This document shows, in pieces, positions 1-6,625 of a DNA stretch of 6,693 nucleotides. A model generated the notes under the pieces. It made no database searches. It worked only from the letters and a program-made list of their open reading frames with translations, and had not been told where the DNA came from. The stretch spans positions 1-6,693 of the forward strand of contig SBHH01000136.1 in the NCBI GenBank assembly GCA_006226265.1. The letters run 5' to 3'. Positions within the stretch are counted from its first letter, which is position 1, and the number at the start of each line of letters is the position of its first letter. The position numbers and the translations under genes are program-made. This stretch comes from Alphaproteobacteria bacterium (lineage in GTDB: Bacteria > Pseudomonadota > Alphaproteobacteria > Sneathiellales > Sneathiellaceae).

Positions 1-21
1 TTCGTTCGAACGAATTAATTC
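1..21 (+). promoter_or_regulatory. TetR-type operator and probable promoter -10 box in front of the regulator gene (left part outside the window)
   Basis: Bases 1-14 (TTCGTTCGAACGAA) are a perfect 14-bp palindrome centred between 7 and 8. The right half continues as GAACGAATTAAT (8-19) and matches 11 of 12 bases of the right half of the operator at 5027-5050, so the full site probably runs off the left edge. By analogy with the second site, where the operator fills the promoter spacer, the -10 box here would be TAATTC (16-21) and the -35 box lies outside the window. The predicted transcript start, near base 28, is very close to the ribosome binding site AGGAG (30-34). Autorepression by the adjacent TetR protein is inferred. 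Confidence 0.75.
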
Positions 22-41
22 TAACTATCAGGAGAAAAAAT

Positions 42-659
42 ATGCGTCAGCTTGTTAAATCCGATACAGCCTCGCCCAAGGTCATGCTTCTGGAAGCGGC
101 AAAGGAAGTCTTGCTTGCGGAAGGATATGCCGGCCTTTCCACGCGTGCAATCGCGGCCGCTGCGGAAACGCAAATGAGCCAGATCCGGTATCATTTCGGG
201 TCGAAGGAAGGCATGCTTCTCGCCCTGTATGAATATATGACGGAACAGTTGATCCAACGGCAAACCAGACTTTTTACGGATCCGGAGATCACGCTTTCAA
301 AAAAATGGGAGATTGCCTGCGATTATCTGGATGATGATATTGATTCCGGGTATGTGCGGGTTCTGCAGGAACTGATTGCCGTCGGGTGGTCAATTCCGTC
401 AATTGGCGAGGCGGTCAGCTCCGGACTGGCGCTATGGCGGAAGCTCCATATCGATCTCGCCCGGGAGTTTCAGAAGGAATACGGATCGCTCGGGCCGTTC
501 GGGCCCGAAGATATTGCGGCACTGGTCGGACCGCTTTTCATTGGTGTTGAAGCCTACTTACTCCTCAATTGTGAGGAGCCGGATTTACCCCTCCGTCAGG
601 CCCTTCGCCGGATTGGCGACGTTATCCGTCATTATGAAGATCAAGTGAGGCAGCCGTGA
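42..659 (+). CDS. TetR/AcrR-family transcriptional regulator
   Basis: This is a 205-residue one-component regulator, normal length for TetR proteins. Residues 12-60 form the N-terminal DNA-binding domain: an initial helix (VMLLEAAKEVLLAEGY), then the helix-turn-helix at about 33-52 (LSTRAIAAAAETQMSQIRYHF), followed by the family's typical GSKEGMLLAL. Residues 70-205 are the variable, mostly helical ligand-binding and dimerisation domain. The inducer cannot be read from the sequence. The ATG at 42 has AGGAG (30-34) seven bases upstream. The gene sits directly behind an inverted repeat (1-19) that recurs in front of the cysteine synthase gene, so it probably represses itself and that gene. Its stop overlaps the next gene's start (TGATG at 657-661), so regulator and fusion protein are very likely co-transcribed. 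Family assignment is secure; the regulon is inferred. Confidence 0.95.
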   Translation: MRQLVKSDTASPKVMLLEAAKEVLLAEGYAGLSTRAIAAAAETQMSQIRYHFGSKEGMLLALYEYMTEQLIQRQTRLFTDPEITLSKKWEIACDYLDDDIDSGYVRVLQELIAVGWSIPSIGEAVSSGLALWRKLHIDLAREFQKEYGSLGPFGPEDIAALVGPLFIGVEAYLLLNCEEPDLPLRQALRRIGDVIRHYEDQVRQP

Positions 660-2785
660 TGCGTGCTGCCGTCTCACAGTCCGAGGGTACGATCGATCGT
701 GATGGCGTAGAGCTGCACTACGAAGTCTATGGGGAAGGGGAGCATACGATCCTCTTTATTCCTCCCTGGTCAATCGTTCATTCCCGGATATACAAAGGCC
801 AGATTCCTTATTTCAGCGATCATTTTCGGGTTGTTACCTTTGATCCGCGCGGTAACGGCAAAAGTGGCCGGCCATCCACTGCCAGTGATTATAATATTGA
901 TTTCATGGTTGAGGATGCTCTCGTTATTCTGGATGAAACCAAAACGGAGAAAGCTATTGTTTTCGGCCTGTCGCTCGGGGGGCTTTATAGTGCGCTGCTG
1001 GCGTCTTATTTCCCCGAACGGGTAGAGGCGCTGATTGCCTGTGGCACGGTCATGCCGCTTGTTCCCGCGCATGCCCATAAAGATCGGGCCTCTTATGAGG
1101 CAAAGCGCGACGACTATCAGGGATGGCAGAAATTTAACGAGCAATACTGGCTTGATCACTACGAGGATTTCTGCGCCTTTTTTATGAGTCGCCTGTTTTG
1201 CGAAGCGCATTCAACAAAGCAGATCGAAGACGGGATTGCCTGGTCCTCCAGTGGAGACGGCGAGATGCTGGCGATGACTTATGCCGCTGGAAGCCCGGTG
1301 AAATACCGTATTGATGAAAGCGTATACCGCCGGATCACGTGCCCGAGCCTCTGGATACACGGGCTGGCTGACGAAGTAACGCCCCCCTCAATGTCCGAAA
1401 AGGGCGCTGAACTGACCAAAGGGGAGCTGCACCTGTGGCCGAGAGTGGGCCATGCTCCAAACGCCCGCTTCCCTGCGCGCGTCAATATGCTGGTCCGGGA
1501 TTTTCTGGCCCGCAAACTGGGAATTCACGAACCGGTGCGAGGGAGAGGGACGGCAACGGCTCCGTCACGCAAGACGCACAATCGGGATAAAAAAATCCTC
1601 TATCTGTCTTCACCCATCGGACTTGGTCATGCAAGGCGGGATCTGGCAATCAGCCATGAGCTGCGCAAACTGCATTCCGGACTTCGTGTGGACTGGCTGG
1701 CGCAGGATCCGGTAACACGGTTTCTCGATATGAATAATGAGCGCATCCATCCCGGCAGCTGCAGGCTGGCAAATGAGTCAGCACATATTGAGGCTGAATC
1801 CGGAGAGCATGATTTGAACGCTTTTCAGGCCATCCGGAACATGGACGAGATTCTGATCAAGAACTTCATGATATTTCAGGAGGTTCTCGAACAGGATAAG
1901 TACGACCTGGTTATCGCAGACGAGGCCTGGGATGTGGATCACTACTGGCATGAGCATCCGGATTTGAAGAGAACTCAAATCGCATGGCTCACAGACTTTG
2001 TCGGATGGGTTCCGATGCCCGGAAACGGGGCTTATGAAGCCTTCCTGACCGAAGATTACAACGCCGAGATGATCGGCCATGTGGAAAATAATCCCCGACT
2101 GCGGGACCGGTCAATTTTTGTAGGTAACCCCGCCGATATAATACCACACAGCTTCGGTAAAAATCTGCCCCGGATGCGGGACTGGATTCCCAGGCATTTC
2201 GATTTTTGCGGCTATGTGCTGGGCCGTCATCCGCAGGAATTTGGCGCGCGTGACGAGCTTCGGAACCGGTTGGGCTACCGATCGGACGAAAAAATCTGCA
2301 TCGTTACGGTTGGAGGTTCGGGGGTTGGCGCAAACCTTATCCGGCGAACTATCCAGGCCTATCCGATTGTCAAATGGCATCTGCCTGAACTTCGAATGAT
2401 CGTCGTGACGGGTCCCCGTTTGGACCCGAACCGGTTCGATGCGCCTGAAGGTGTGGAACTCAGGTCTTTTGTCCCGGATCTTGACCGGCATCTTGCGGCC
2501 TGCGACCTCGCACTGGTTCAGGGTGGGCTGACGACGGCAATGGAACTGACAGCGGCAGGGGTCCCGTTTCTGTATTTTCCACTGAAAAACCATTTTGAAC
2601 AAAATTTTCACGTTGCACATCGGCTGGATCAATATAACGCCGGCCGCCGCATGCAGTATGACGAGAGCAGTCCCGAACATATCGCCGAGGCGATGCGCGA
2701 AGAACTCTTGTCTTCAAAGCAGTTCAAGCCGGTTGAACCGGATGGGGCTGCCCGTGCCGCCAGAATGCTTTCAGAACTTCTATGA
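659..2785 (+). CDS. Alpha/beta hydrolase - GT-B glycosyltransferase fusion protein
   Basis: This 708-residue protein has two enzyme domains. Residues 10-285 are an alpha/beta hydrolase: an oxyanion-loop region near IPPW, FDPRGNGKSGRP after strand 4, the nucleophile elbow GLSLGG with Ser105, likely acid Asp238 (HGLADEVTPP) and His265 (VGHAPNARFP). A basic linker, about 286-309, leads to a GT-B glycosyltransferase of MurG/UGT type (310-708). That domain begins KILYLSSPIGLGHARR (GxGH, His324), has a glycine-rich loop GGSGVG at 552-557 opening the second Rossmann half, and the donor-site motif QGGLTTAMELTAAGVP (621-636) followed by EQN (647-649). No signal peptide or membrane span is seen, so it is probably cytoplasmic. 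GAGG (647-650) lies eight bases before ATG 659; a GTG at 656 is an alternative start adding one residue. Both active sites look intact. Substrates are unknown: the enzyme could transfer a sugar to, or remove an acyl group from, a small molecule. Confidence 0.9.
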   Translation: MRAAVSQSEGTIDRDGVELHYEVYGEGEHTILFIPPWSIVHSRIYKGQIPYFSDHFRVVTFDPRGNGKSGRPSTASDYNIDFMVEDALVILDETKTEKAIVFGLSLGGLYSALLASYFPERVEALIACGTVMPLVPAHAHKDRASYEAKRDDYQGWQKFNEQYWLDHYEDFCAFFMSRLFCEAHSTKQIEDGIAWSSSGDGEMLAMTYAAGSPVKYRIDESVYRRITCPSLWIHGLADEVTPPSMSEKGAELTKGELHLWPRVGHAPNARFPARVNMLVRDFLARKLGIHEPVRGRGTATAPSRKTHNRDKKILYLSSPIGLGHARRDLAISHELRKLHSGLRVDWLAQDPVTRFLDMNNERIHPGSCRLANESAHIEAESGEHDLNAFQAIRNMDEILIKNFMIFQEVLEQDKYDLVIADEAWDVDHYWHEHPDLKRTQIAWLTDFVGWVPMPGNGAYEAFLTEDYNAEMIGHVENNPRLRDRSIFVGNPADIIPHSFGKNLPRMRDWIPRHFDFCGYVLGRHPQEFGARDELRNRLGYRSDEKICIVTVGGSGVGANLIRRTIQAYPIVKWHLPELRMIVVTGPRLDPNRFDAPEGVELRSFVPDLDRHLAACDLALVQGGLTTAMELTAAGVPFLYFPLKNHFEQNFHVAHRLDQYNAGRRMQYDESSPEHIAEAMREELLSSKQFKPVEPDGAARAARMLSELL

Positions 2786-2852
2786 GAGTGCATTCGCGTT
2801 GATTTTTCGCCCTCGGTAGCATGCAGAGGGGGCAATAATACTGGAGGATATC

Positions 2853-3635
2853 ATGTCGGGATTCATTGCCGTTATTTACGGCATAGCTGCATATTGCGTT
2901 TTCTTTGTCTCGTTTCTTTATGCGATCGGGTTCGTTGGAAATATTATCGTTCCGAAGTCAATCGATTCAGGGGCAGCCGGACCGCTGGTCCCGGCCATTG
3001 TGGTTAATGTAATTCTTCTGGGATTGTTCGCGGCGCAGCACAGCGTGATGGCCCGTCCGGCGTTCAAGCGCTGGTGGGTAAAACTTGTGCCAAAATCGGT
3101 TGAACGCAGTACCTATGTGTTGCTGGCGAGCCTTGCGCTCGTACTTCTCTACTGGCAGTGGAGAACGATCTCATATCCGGTCTGGACGGTTACCGATACA
3201 TTCTGGATCACCGTACTTCAGGTGGTTTTCTGGGCTGGATGGGCCATGGTTCTGATCAGCACGTTTCTGATCAACCATTTTGAACTGTTCGGTTTGCTGC
3301 AGGTCTATGCAAGGCTTCGCGGCAAGGAATTGCCAGCCCCGGTTTTCAGAACGCCCGTGTTCTACAAGCTGGTCCGCCATCCGATCTATCTCGGTTTTCT
3401 TCTAGCCTTCTGGGCGGCGCCAGTGATGACTGCCGGGCATCTGCTTTTTTCAATTGCGACAACCGGTTACATTCTGTTGGGGATTTATCTTGAGGAGCGT
3501 GATCTTATAGCACTCTTCGGCGAACAGTACCGGCAATATCGCCGTCGGGTCGGCATGCTCATTCCGCGGCCGGGCTTAGGCGCAGACAAGTCTGCGGTGT
3601 CTGACGGGCAGGAAAAGGAACACTCCGACGCCTGA
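2853..3635 (+). CDS. mddA: Methanethiol S-methyltransferase (MddA-type membrane methyltransferase)
   Basis: This 260-residue integral-membrane protein matches the MddA family, which uses S-adenosylmethionine to methylate methanethiol to dimethyl sulfide. Hydrophobic spans lie at about 4-33, 44-66, 86-103, 117-140 and 180-212. Recognisable MddA features are [21 protein letters not shown] (83-103), [12 protein letters not shown] (140-151), [14 protein letters not shown] (174-187) and the C-terminal LEERDL...GEQYRQYRR (213-231), which resembles the SAM-binding end of isoprenylcysteine and phospholipid methyltransferases. GGAGG (2843-2847) sits five bases before the ATG. The 67-base gap after the fusion gene shows no convincing promoter, only a weak hairpin (CCCTC 2810-2814 with GAGGG 2826-2830), so it is probably the last gene of the regulator operon. 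Other NnrU/ICMT-like methyltransferases are the main alternative; the motif agreement with MddA is from memory of the family. Confidence 0.82.
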   Translation: MSGFIAVIYGIAAYCVFFVSFLYAIGFVGNIIVPKSIDSGAAGPLVPAIVVNVILLGLFAAQHSVMARPAFKRWWVKLVPKSVERSTYVLLASLALVLLYWQWRTISYPVWTVTDTFWITVLQVVFWAGWAMVLISTFLINHFELFGLLQVYARLRGKELPAPVFRTPVFYKLVRHPIYLGFLLAFWAAPVMTAGHLLFSIATTGYILLGIYLEERDLIALFGEQYRQYRRRVGMLIPRPGLGADKSAVSDGQEKEHSDA

Positions 3636-3641
3636 TATTGA

Positions 3642-3678
3642 AAGAGCCTGTCGCCGAACTGAACCGGCACAGGCTTTT
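3642..3678. terminator. Intrinsic terminator between convergent genes, probably bidirectional
   Basis: AGCCTGT (3645-3651) pairs with ACAGGCT (3669-3675), and GCC (3653-3655) pairs with GGC (3666-3668) after a one-base bulge (C3652), around a 10-base loop. Outer A/T and G/T pairs extend the stem to 3642 and 3678. The + side ends in TTTT and the - side in CTCTTT, so it can stop transcripts from mddA (stop at 3635) and from the facing cysteine synthase gene. The T-runs are short, which limits confidence in strength. Confidence 0.75.
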
Positions 3679-3783
3679 CAGGTGTAGTCGATGACATGTT
3701 TGACAGCCGGAGGGACAGGTCCTTGACGGAGCACCGGTTCCCCCGGCTTCAGGGTTTCTTCTTTACTGCTTCCCGACGCATGA

Positions 3784-4866
3784 TCAGCTCATCTGATAGC
3801 CCGGGGTCGATTGGGAGAGGGCCTCTTCCTCTTCCGTCATGTCTTCAGGGATAGCCTCGAACAGCGGCGTGGTCATGTATCGCTCCCCGGTGTCGGGCAG
3901 CATGCAGAGAATGACGGAGCCGGGCGCGGCCTTCTCGGCGATCTGCATGGCGACGCCGAACGTGGCACCGCCAGAGATGCCAGTCAGGATGCCTTCCTTC
4001 CTGGCCAGAGCTTGCGCCCATTTGACAGAGTCGGGACCGGAAATCGGTTGAAGATCATCGTAACCGCCATTATCGATCGCCTCCTGCAATACCTTTGGGA
4101 TGAAATCCGGAGTCCAGCCCTGAATGGGATGCGGCTCCCAGGCGCTGTGGCTGCGGGCGGGGGCACCATCCGCACGCCGCTCCTGTGCATCACCGCTGCC
4201 AACAATCTGAGCGTTGGCGGGCTCTGACATTATGATTTTTACATCCGGCCGGTCACGCCGGAGAAGGCGGGAAACCCCTGTCACGGTGCCACCGGTGCCA
4301 TACCCGCTAACGAAATAATCGAGCTTTTGTCCGGCAAAATCAGCGAGGATTTCGCGGGCTGTCGTGGCCTCGTGGATATCGGCATTGGCATCGGTTTCGA
4401 ACTGCCGCGCGAGAAACCAGCCGTTGGCCTCGGCCAGTTCGACGGCCTTCTGATACATTCCGTAGCCCTTTTCGGCCCGCGGTGTCAGGATAACTTTTGC
4501 CCCAAGCATACGCATCAGCTTGCGCCGTTCGATTGAGAAGCTGTCCGCCATGGTGACCACAAGGGGATAGCCCTTTTGCGCGCAGACCATGGCAAGGCCG
4601 ATCCCGGTATTGCCGCTGGTCGCCTCAACGACCGTCTGACCGGGCTTTAGCTTGCCACTCCGTTCGCCAGCTTCAATAATATTAACGGCGAGACGGTCCT
4701 TTACCGAGCTTGCCGGATTGAAAAACTCGGCCTTTACATAAAGGGTGACGTTGTCCGGAGCCAGGTTGTTCACCCGGATGCAGGGAGTATTGCCAATCGT
4801 GTCCAGAATACTGTCATAGAGTTTTCCCCGGCCTTCAGTCGTTCGGATTTTTGTTGAATTACCCAT
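3784..4866 (-). CDS. cysK: Cysteine synthase (O-acetylserine sulfhydrylase)-type PLP enzyme
   Basis: A fold-type II PLP enzyme of the CysK/CBS family, 360 residues from the chosen ATG. It would form L-cysteine and acetate from O-acetylserine and sulfide in the cytoplasm. Numbered from that ATG, it has the lysine that binds PLP in SSVKDR (Lys56), the substrate loop TSGNTG (83-88), the phosphate-binding loop GTGGTVTG (190-197), IQGWTPDFIP (248-257), GISGGATFG (296-304) and LPDTGERY (323-330). It differs from short CysK proteins by an extra polar segment (about 223-240) before IQGW and by a tail rich in Glu ending in STPGYQMS. ATG 4866 is chosen because GGAAAG lies nine bases upstream; an in-frame GTG at 4899 would add 11 residues but has no ribosome site. 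Its promoter carries the operator also found before the TetR gene. Other acceptors such as methanethiol are possible. Confidence 0.9.
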   Translation of the reverse strand: MGNSTKIRTTEGRGKLYDSILDTIGNTPCIRVNNLAPDNVTLYVKAEFFNPASSVKDRLAVNIIEAGERSGKLKPGQTVVEATSGNTGIGLAMVCAQKGYPLVVTMADSFSIERRKLMRMLGAKVILTPRAEKGYGMYQKAVELAEANGWFLARQFETDANADIHEATTAREILADFAGQKLDYFVSGYGTGGTVTGVSRLLRRDRPDVKIIMSEPANAQIVGSGDAQERRADGAPARSHSAWEPHPIQGWTPDFIPKVLQEAIDNGGYDDLQPISGPDSVKWAQALARKEGILTGISGGATFGVAMQIAEKAAPGSVILCMLPDTGERYMTTPLFEAIPEDMTEEEEALSQSTPGYQMS

Positions 4867-5018
4867 TTTGCATATCTTTCCTTGTGATTGGAGGTGCACA
4901 TTCTATGAAAAGTATAGGTGTTTAGCCGCAGGAGTACATGAAGATCTTCTAAAGAAACCGGTTTGATTTTTTTTGCCCTCACCGGCGGCCTGTCAAAGTT
5001 TTTTCATATCAAGTTCTC
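4867..5018 (-). other. Long leader between the predicted promoter and the cysteine synthase start
   Basis: If transcription starts about seven bases after the TAATAT box, the messenger carries an untranslated leader of about 150 bases. In it, CCGGT and ACCGG (near 4985 and 4958) could form a short stem, and GAAGATCTTC (4940-4949) is a perfect 10-bp palindrome. A second possible -10 box, TATACT on the - strand (4916-4911), lies nearer the gene but has no good -35 partner. I do not recognise a riboswitch or T-box, and see no convincing leader peptide. Confidence 0.35.
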
Positions 5019-5024
5019 GGCAAC

Positions 5025-5053
5025 ATATTAGTTCGCTCGAACGAACTAATCAA
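5025..5053 (-). promoter_or_regulatory. Sigma70-like promoter of the cysteine synthase gene
   Basis: Read on the - strand, TTGATT (5053-5048) and TAATAT (5030-5025) are separated by exactly 17 bases, close to the TTGACA-N17-TATAAT consensus. The spacer is almost entirely the operator palindrome at 5027-5050, which also overlaps the ends of both boxes. The predicted start is near 5018. The only gene downstream in this direction is the cysteine synthase gene. A weaker alternative -35, TTGACA at 4996-4991, lacks a good -10 box. Confidence 0.7.
5027..5050. promoter_or_regulatory. TetR-type operator, second copy
   Basis: A 24-bp inverted repeat with 11 of 12 paired positions: left arm ATTAGTTCGCTC, right arm GAACGAACTAAT, the only mismatch being 5036 against 5041. 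In the direction of cysteine synthase transcription it shares TTCGTTCGANCGAANTAAT with the site at 1-19. Its position inside the promoter spacer is the classical arrangement for repression by steric block. The likely ligand is the TetR protein encoded at 42-659; binding is inferred from the shared site. Confidence 0.8.
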
Positions 5054-5068
5054 TGAGTCAGGCAATCT

Positions 5069-5914
5069 TTATTTTTCCGCGTCGAGTCCATACTGGACAC
5101 GTTTGAGCCAGTCCTTCATCAGCGCGTGAAAGAGCTCCGGTTGCTCCCATGCAAGACTGTGTCCGGCATGATCGAGGAGGGCAAAACTCGCGCGTGGATA
5201 ATGCGCTAGCATCTCAATGGCGTCGCGATAACCGGCAATGGCGTCTTGACGTCCGGAAAGGATCAGACAGGGATCTGTAAACGTCGTTTGGGGGGTGCCG
5301 AGATCGAATGAGAATTCGAAATGGTCATTAATCCTTGCTTCCATTGCGGTATCGTGCAAGGCGCTGGCGGGTATTTTGGTGCGCCGGATTTTGTCGAGAA
5401 TTTCGGCATTTTGAATTACCAGACGGTCAAAGCGCGCAATTTCTTCCGGAGCCAGGTCGGACCGGAGATCGTCCGCTGTCACCATCGTCTGATGGGGCGG
5501 CAGATGTTTTGCAGATTCTGTTCCGAAATCACCCGGGACGATCAGCATCATGCCGCAAACTTCTGTCGGCTTCTTATGCGTGATTCCCCGGGCAAGATAA
5601 CTGCCGCGAGATTCGCCAATCACTGCAAACCGTTGATCAGGAAGAATTTTTTCTGTGAATTCGATGAGGATATCCAGAACGTCGTCCTGTGTGCTCACTG
5701 TTTCGGACGCATCCGAAAGCCCGTGACCGGGCAGGTCAAGATAAAGCCGCCGCCATTCGCTTTGCCGTTCGAATGACGGTTCGAGAGCATCCACCATGTG
5801 GCGATGGTCAAGTTTGCCGCCATGCAAGACAAGGAGCGGGGTGCCGGTGCCAATGTCCCGGAAATTCATTTGCCCCTTTGAAAGGCACAATTTTGTAGCT
5901 GCCGTCCGCGGCAA
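5069..5914 (-). CDS. Alpha/beta fold hydrolase
   Basis: A 281-residue single-domain alpha/beta hydrolase with an intact catalytic set: oxyanion motif HGG (31-33), LYLDLPGHGLSD (57-68), nucleophile elbow GESRGS with Ser102, likely acid Asp224 (SGRQDAIAG) and His252 (DHAGHSLAWEQPE). A cap of about 75 residues (130-205) sits between the elbow and the acid. It has no signal peptide and is probably cytoplasmic. The TTG at 5914 is taken as start because GGGGA lies eight bases upstream and because the first beta strand (TKLCLSKGQ) would be lost from the ATG at 5869, whose nearest ribosome site is only about three bases away. It shares only the fold with the hydrolase domain at 659-2785 and is not a visible duplicate. 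Esterase, haloperoxidase-like or C-C hydrolase activity cannot be told apart. No clear terminator follows, so some read-through into the cysteine synthase gene is possible. Confidence 0.88.
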   Translation of the reverse strand: MPRTAATKLCLSKGQMNFRDIGTGTPLLVLHGGKLDHRHMVDALEPSFERQSEWRRLYLDLPGHGLSDASETVSTQDDVLDILIEFTEKILPDQRFAVIGESRGSYLARGITHKKPTEVCGMMLIVPGDFGTESAKHLPPHQTMVTADDLRSDLAPEEIARFDRLVIQNAEILDKIRRTKIPASALHDTAMEARINDHFEFSFDLGTPQTTFTDPCLILSGRQDAIAGYRDAIEMLAHYPRASFALLDHAGHSLAWEQPELFHALMKDWLKRVQYGLDAEK

Positions 5915-5959
5915 ATTCCGTTGTCCCCGTTAGGATTGGTCGTATTCGGCGGATGTGTC

Positions 5960-5988
5960 GGAATGCTGGAAACATGTCAGCATAATCC
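5960..5988. repeat. Inverted repeat in the gap upstream of the hydrolase gene
   Basis: ATGCTG (5963-5968) and CAGCAT (5978-5983) are perfect inverted arms around a nine-base loop, extended by GGA/TCC at the outside (5960-5962 and 5986-5988) with a two-base bulge. It lies 46 bases before the hydrolase start in a 178-base gap that otherwise shows no gene, terminator or strong promoter. It could be an operator, perhaps for the MarR protein encoded next door, or an RNA hairpin. There is no T-run, so a terminator is unlikely. Confidence 0.35.
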
Positions 5989-6092
5989 AGATCGCCGATT
6001 ACCCAGCAAAAATTGCCATATTGGGGAATGCGGAGTCAAGAACACCCGCAGGGAGGTCTTGAGATTCGCTTCGGGCGAGGCAGACAACCGTA

Positions 6093-6548
6093 TCAGGGTG
6101 CATTGGAAGAAGAAAGGCTTGTCTCGTCAATTACCTCTGTCAGCAGCTGCTTGAGATGGCTGAGCTTCTCCTGTCCGATGTTCGAGACGAACTGATTGTG
6201 GAACTTGACCGCATGGGTATTGAGACGCTGATAAAGCTCCAGTCCTGAATTGGTGATAAAGACCAGGACTTTCCGCTGATCCTGCGGGTCGAGAGAACGA
6301 TGAGCGAGGCCGTTCGCCACCATCTTGTCGAGCATTTTGGTGAGTGCCGGATGGTTCATCAGGACAATTTCCGCCAGATCGCCCATGGAGCGGCCCTTCT
6401 CGTCGCTCAGCACTTCCAGAATGCGCCAATGCTCGACCTGCACTCCTTCCAGCCGAAGCTGCTTCTCCAGCTTCAGATGAACGCTGCGGTGGGCCTGCGC
6501 CAGCATATAGGCGAGGTTATCGGTAATCTTTTCCTTGCGGTAATCCAT
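6093..6548 (-). CDS. MarR-family transcriptional regulator
   Basis: A winged-helix regulator of 151 residues from the chosen ATG at 6548, the usual MarR size. Order: N-terminal dimerisation helix (LAYMLAQAHRSVHLKLEKQL), HWRILEVLSD, helix-turn-helix (SMGDLAEIVLMNHPALTKML), DKMVANGLAHR, the wing with its DPQDQRKV basic tip, and a long C-terminal helix. It contains no cysteine, so it is not an OhrR-type thiol sensor. Start choice is uncertain. The frame stays open through ATGs at 6575 and 6689 to the window edge, but the extra 47 residues are Pro/Ser-rich and unlike the family. A TATAAT box on the - strand (6603-6598) also lies between 6689 and 6575. No start has a strong ribosome site (AAGG 12 bases before 6548). 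It may regulate the hydrolase gene 178 bases downstream on the same strand; its ligand is unknown. Confidence 0.85.
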   Translation of the reverse strand: MDYRKEKITDNLAYMLAQAHRSVHLKLEKQLRLEGVQVEHWRILEVLSDEKGRSMGDLAEIVLMNHPALTKMLDKMVANGLAHRSLDPQDQRKVLVFITNSGLELYQRLNTHAVKFHNQFVSNIGQEKLSHLKQLLTEVIDETSLSSSNAP

Positions 6549-6597
6549 CTTCAAGAGACGCCTTTTTGCGGTCATTTGCGAGTGATTTACAACATTA

Positions 6598-6625
6598 ATT
6601 ATAGCCTGTATACTTGAAATGGAAA
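6598..6625 (-). promoter_or_regulatory. Candidate promoter of the MarR gene
   Basis: On the - strand a perfect TATAAT (6603-6598) is preceded, 16 bases upstream, by TTTCCA (6625-6620), which matches four of six bases of the -35 consensus. Transcription would begin near 6591, upstream of the ATGs at 6575 and 6548 but downstream of that at 6689. This favours an internal start for the MarR protein. The weak -35 box keeps confidence moderate. Confidence 0.45.

Noticed and set aside
770..1210. 146-codon open frame on the - strand inside the hydrolase domain
   Set aside because: It lies wholly inside a gene with intact catalytic motifs and shows no recognisable domain of its own; it is a shadow frame.
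2111..2680. 189-codon open frame on the - strand inside the glycosyltransferase domain
   Set aside because: The + strand frame carries the conserved glycosyltransferase motifs through the whole stretch; the opposite frame has a biased, unfamiliar composition.
2810..2830. Hairpin CCCTC/GAGGG between the fusion gene and mddA
   Set aside because: The stem is short, no T-run follows, and it sits just before the ribosome binding site; there is no support for a terminator, though a mild effect on translation is possible.
3700..3783. A short open stretch on the - strand just after the cysteine synthase stop, reading like protein (KPGEPVLRQGPVPPAVK)
   Set aside because: It is only about 35 codons from stop to stop, has no ATG or ribosome site, and is in a different frame from the gene. 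It could be a remnant, but nothing supports translation.
5321..5776. 151-codon open frame on the + strand opposite the free-standing hydrolase
   Set aside because: It is antisense to the Ser102 region of an intact hydrolase, is Cys/His/Arg-rich as typical of shadow frames, and has no evident ribosome site.
5765..5785. CCGTTCGAA and GGTTCGAG pieces resembling half of the TetR operator
   Set aside because: They lie inside the hydrolase coding region, do not form the full palindrome, and have no promoter around them.
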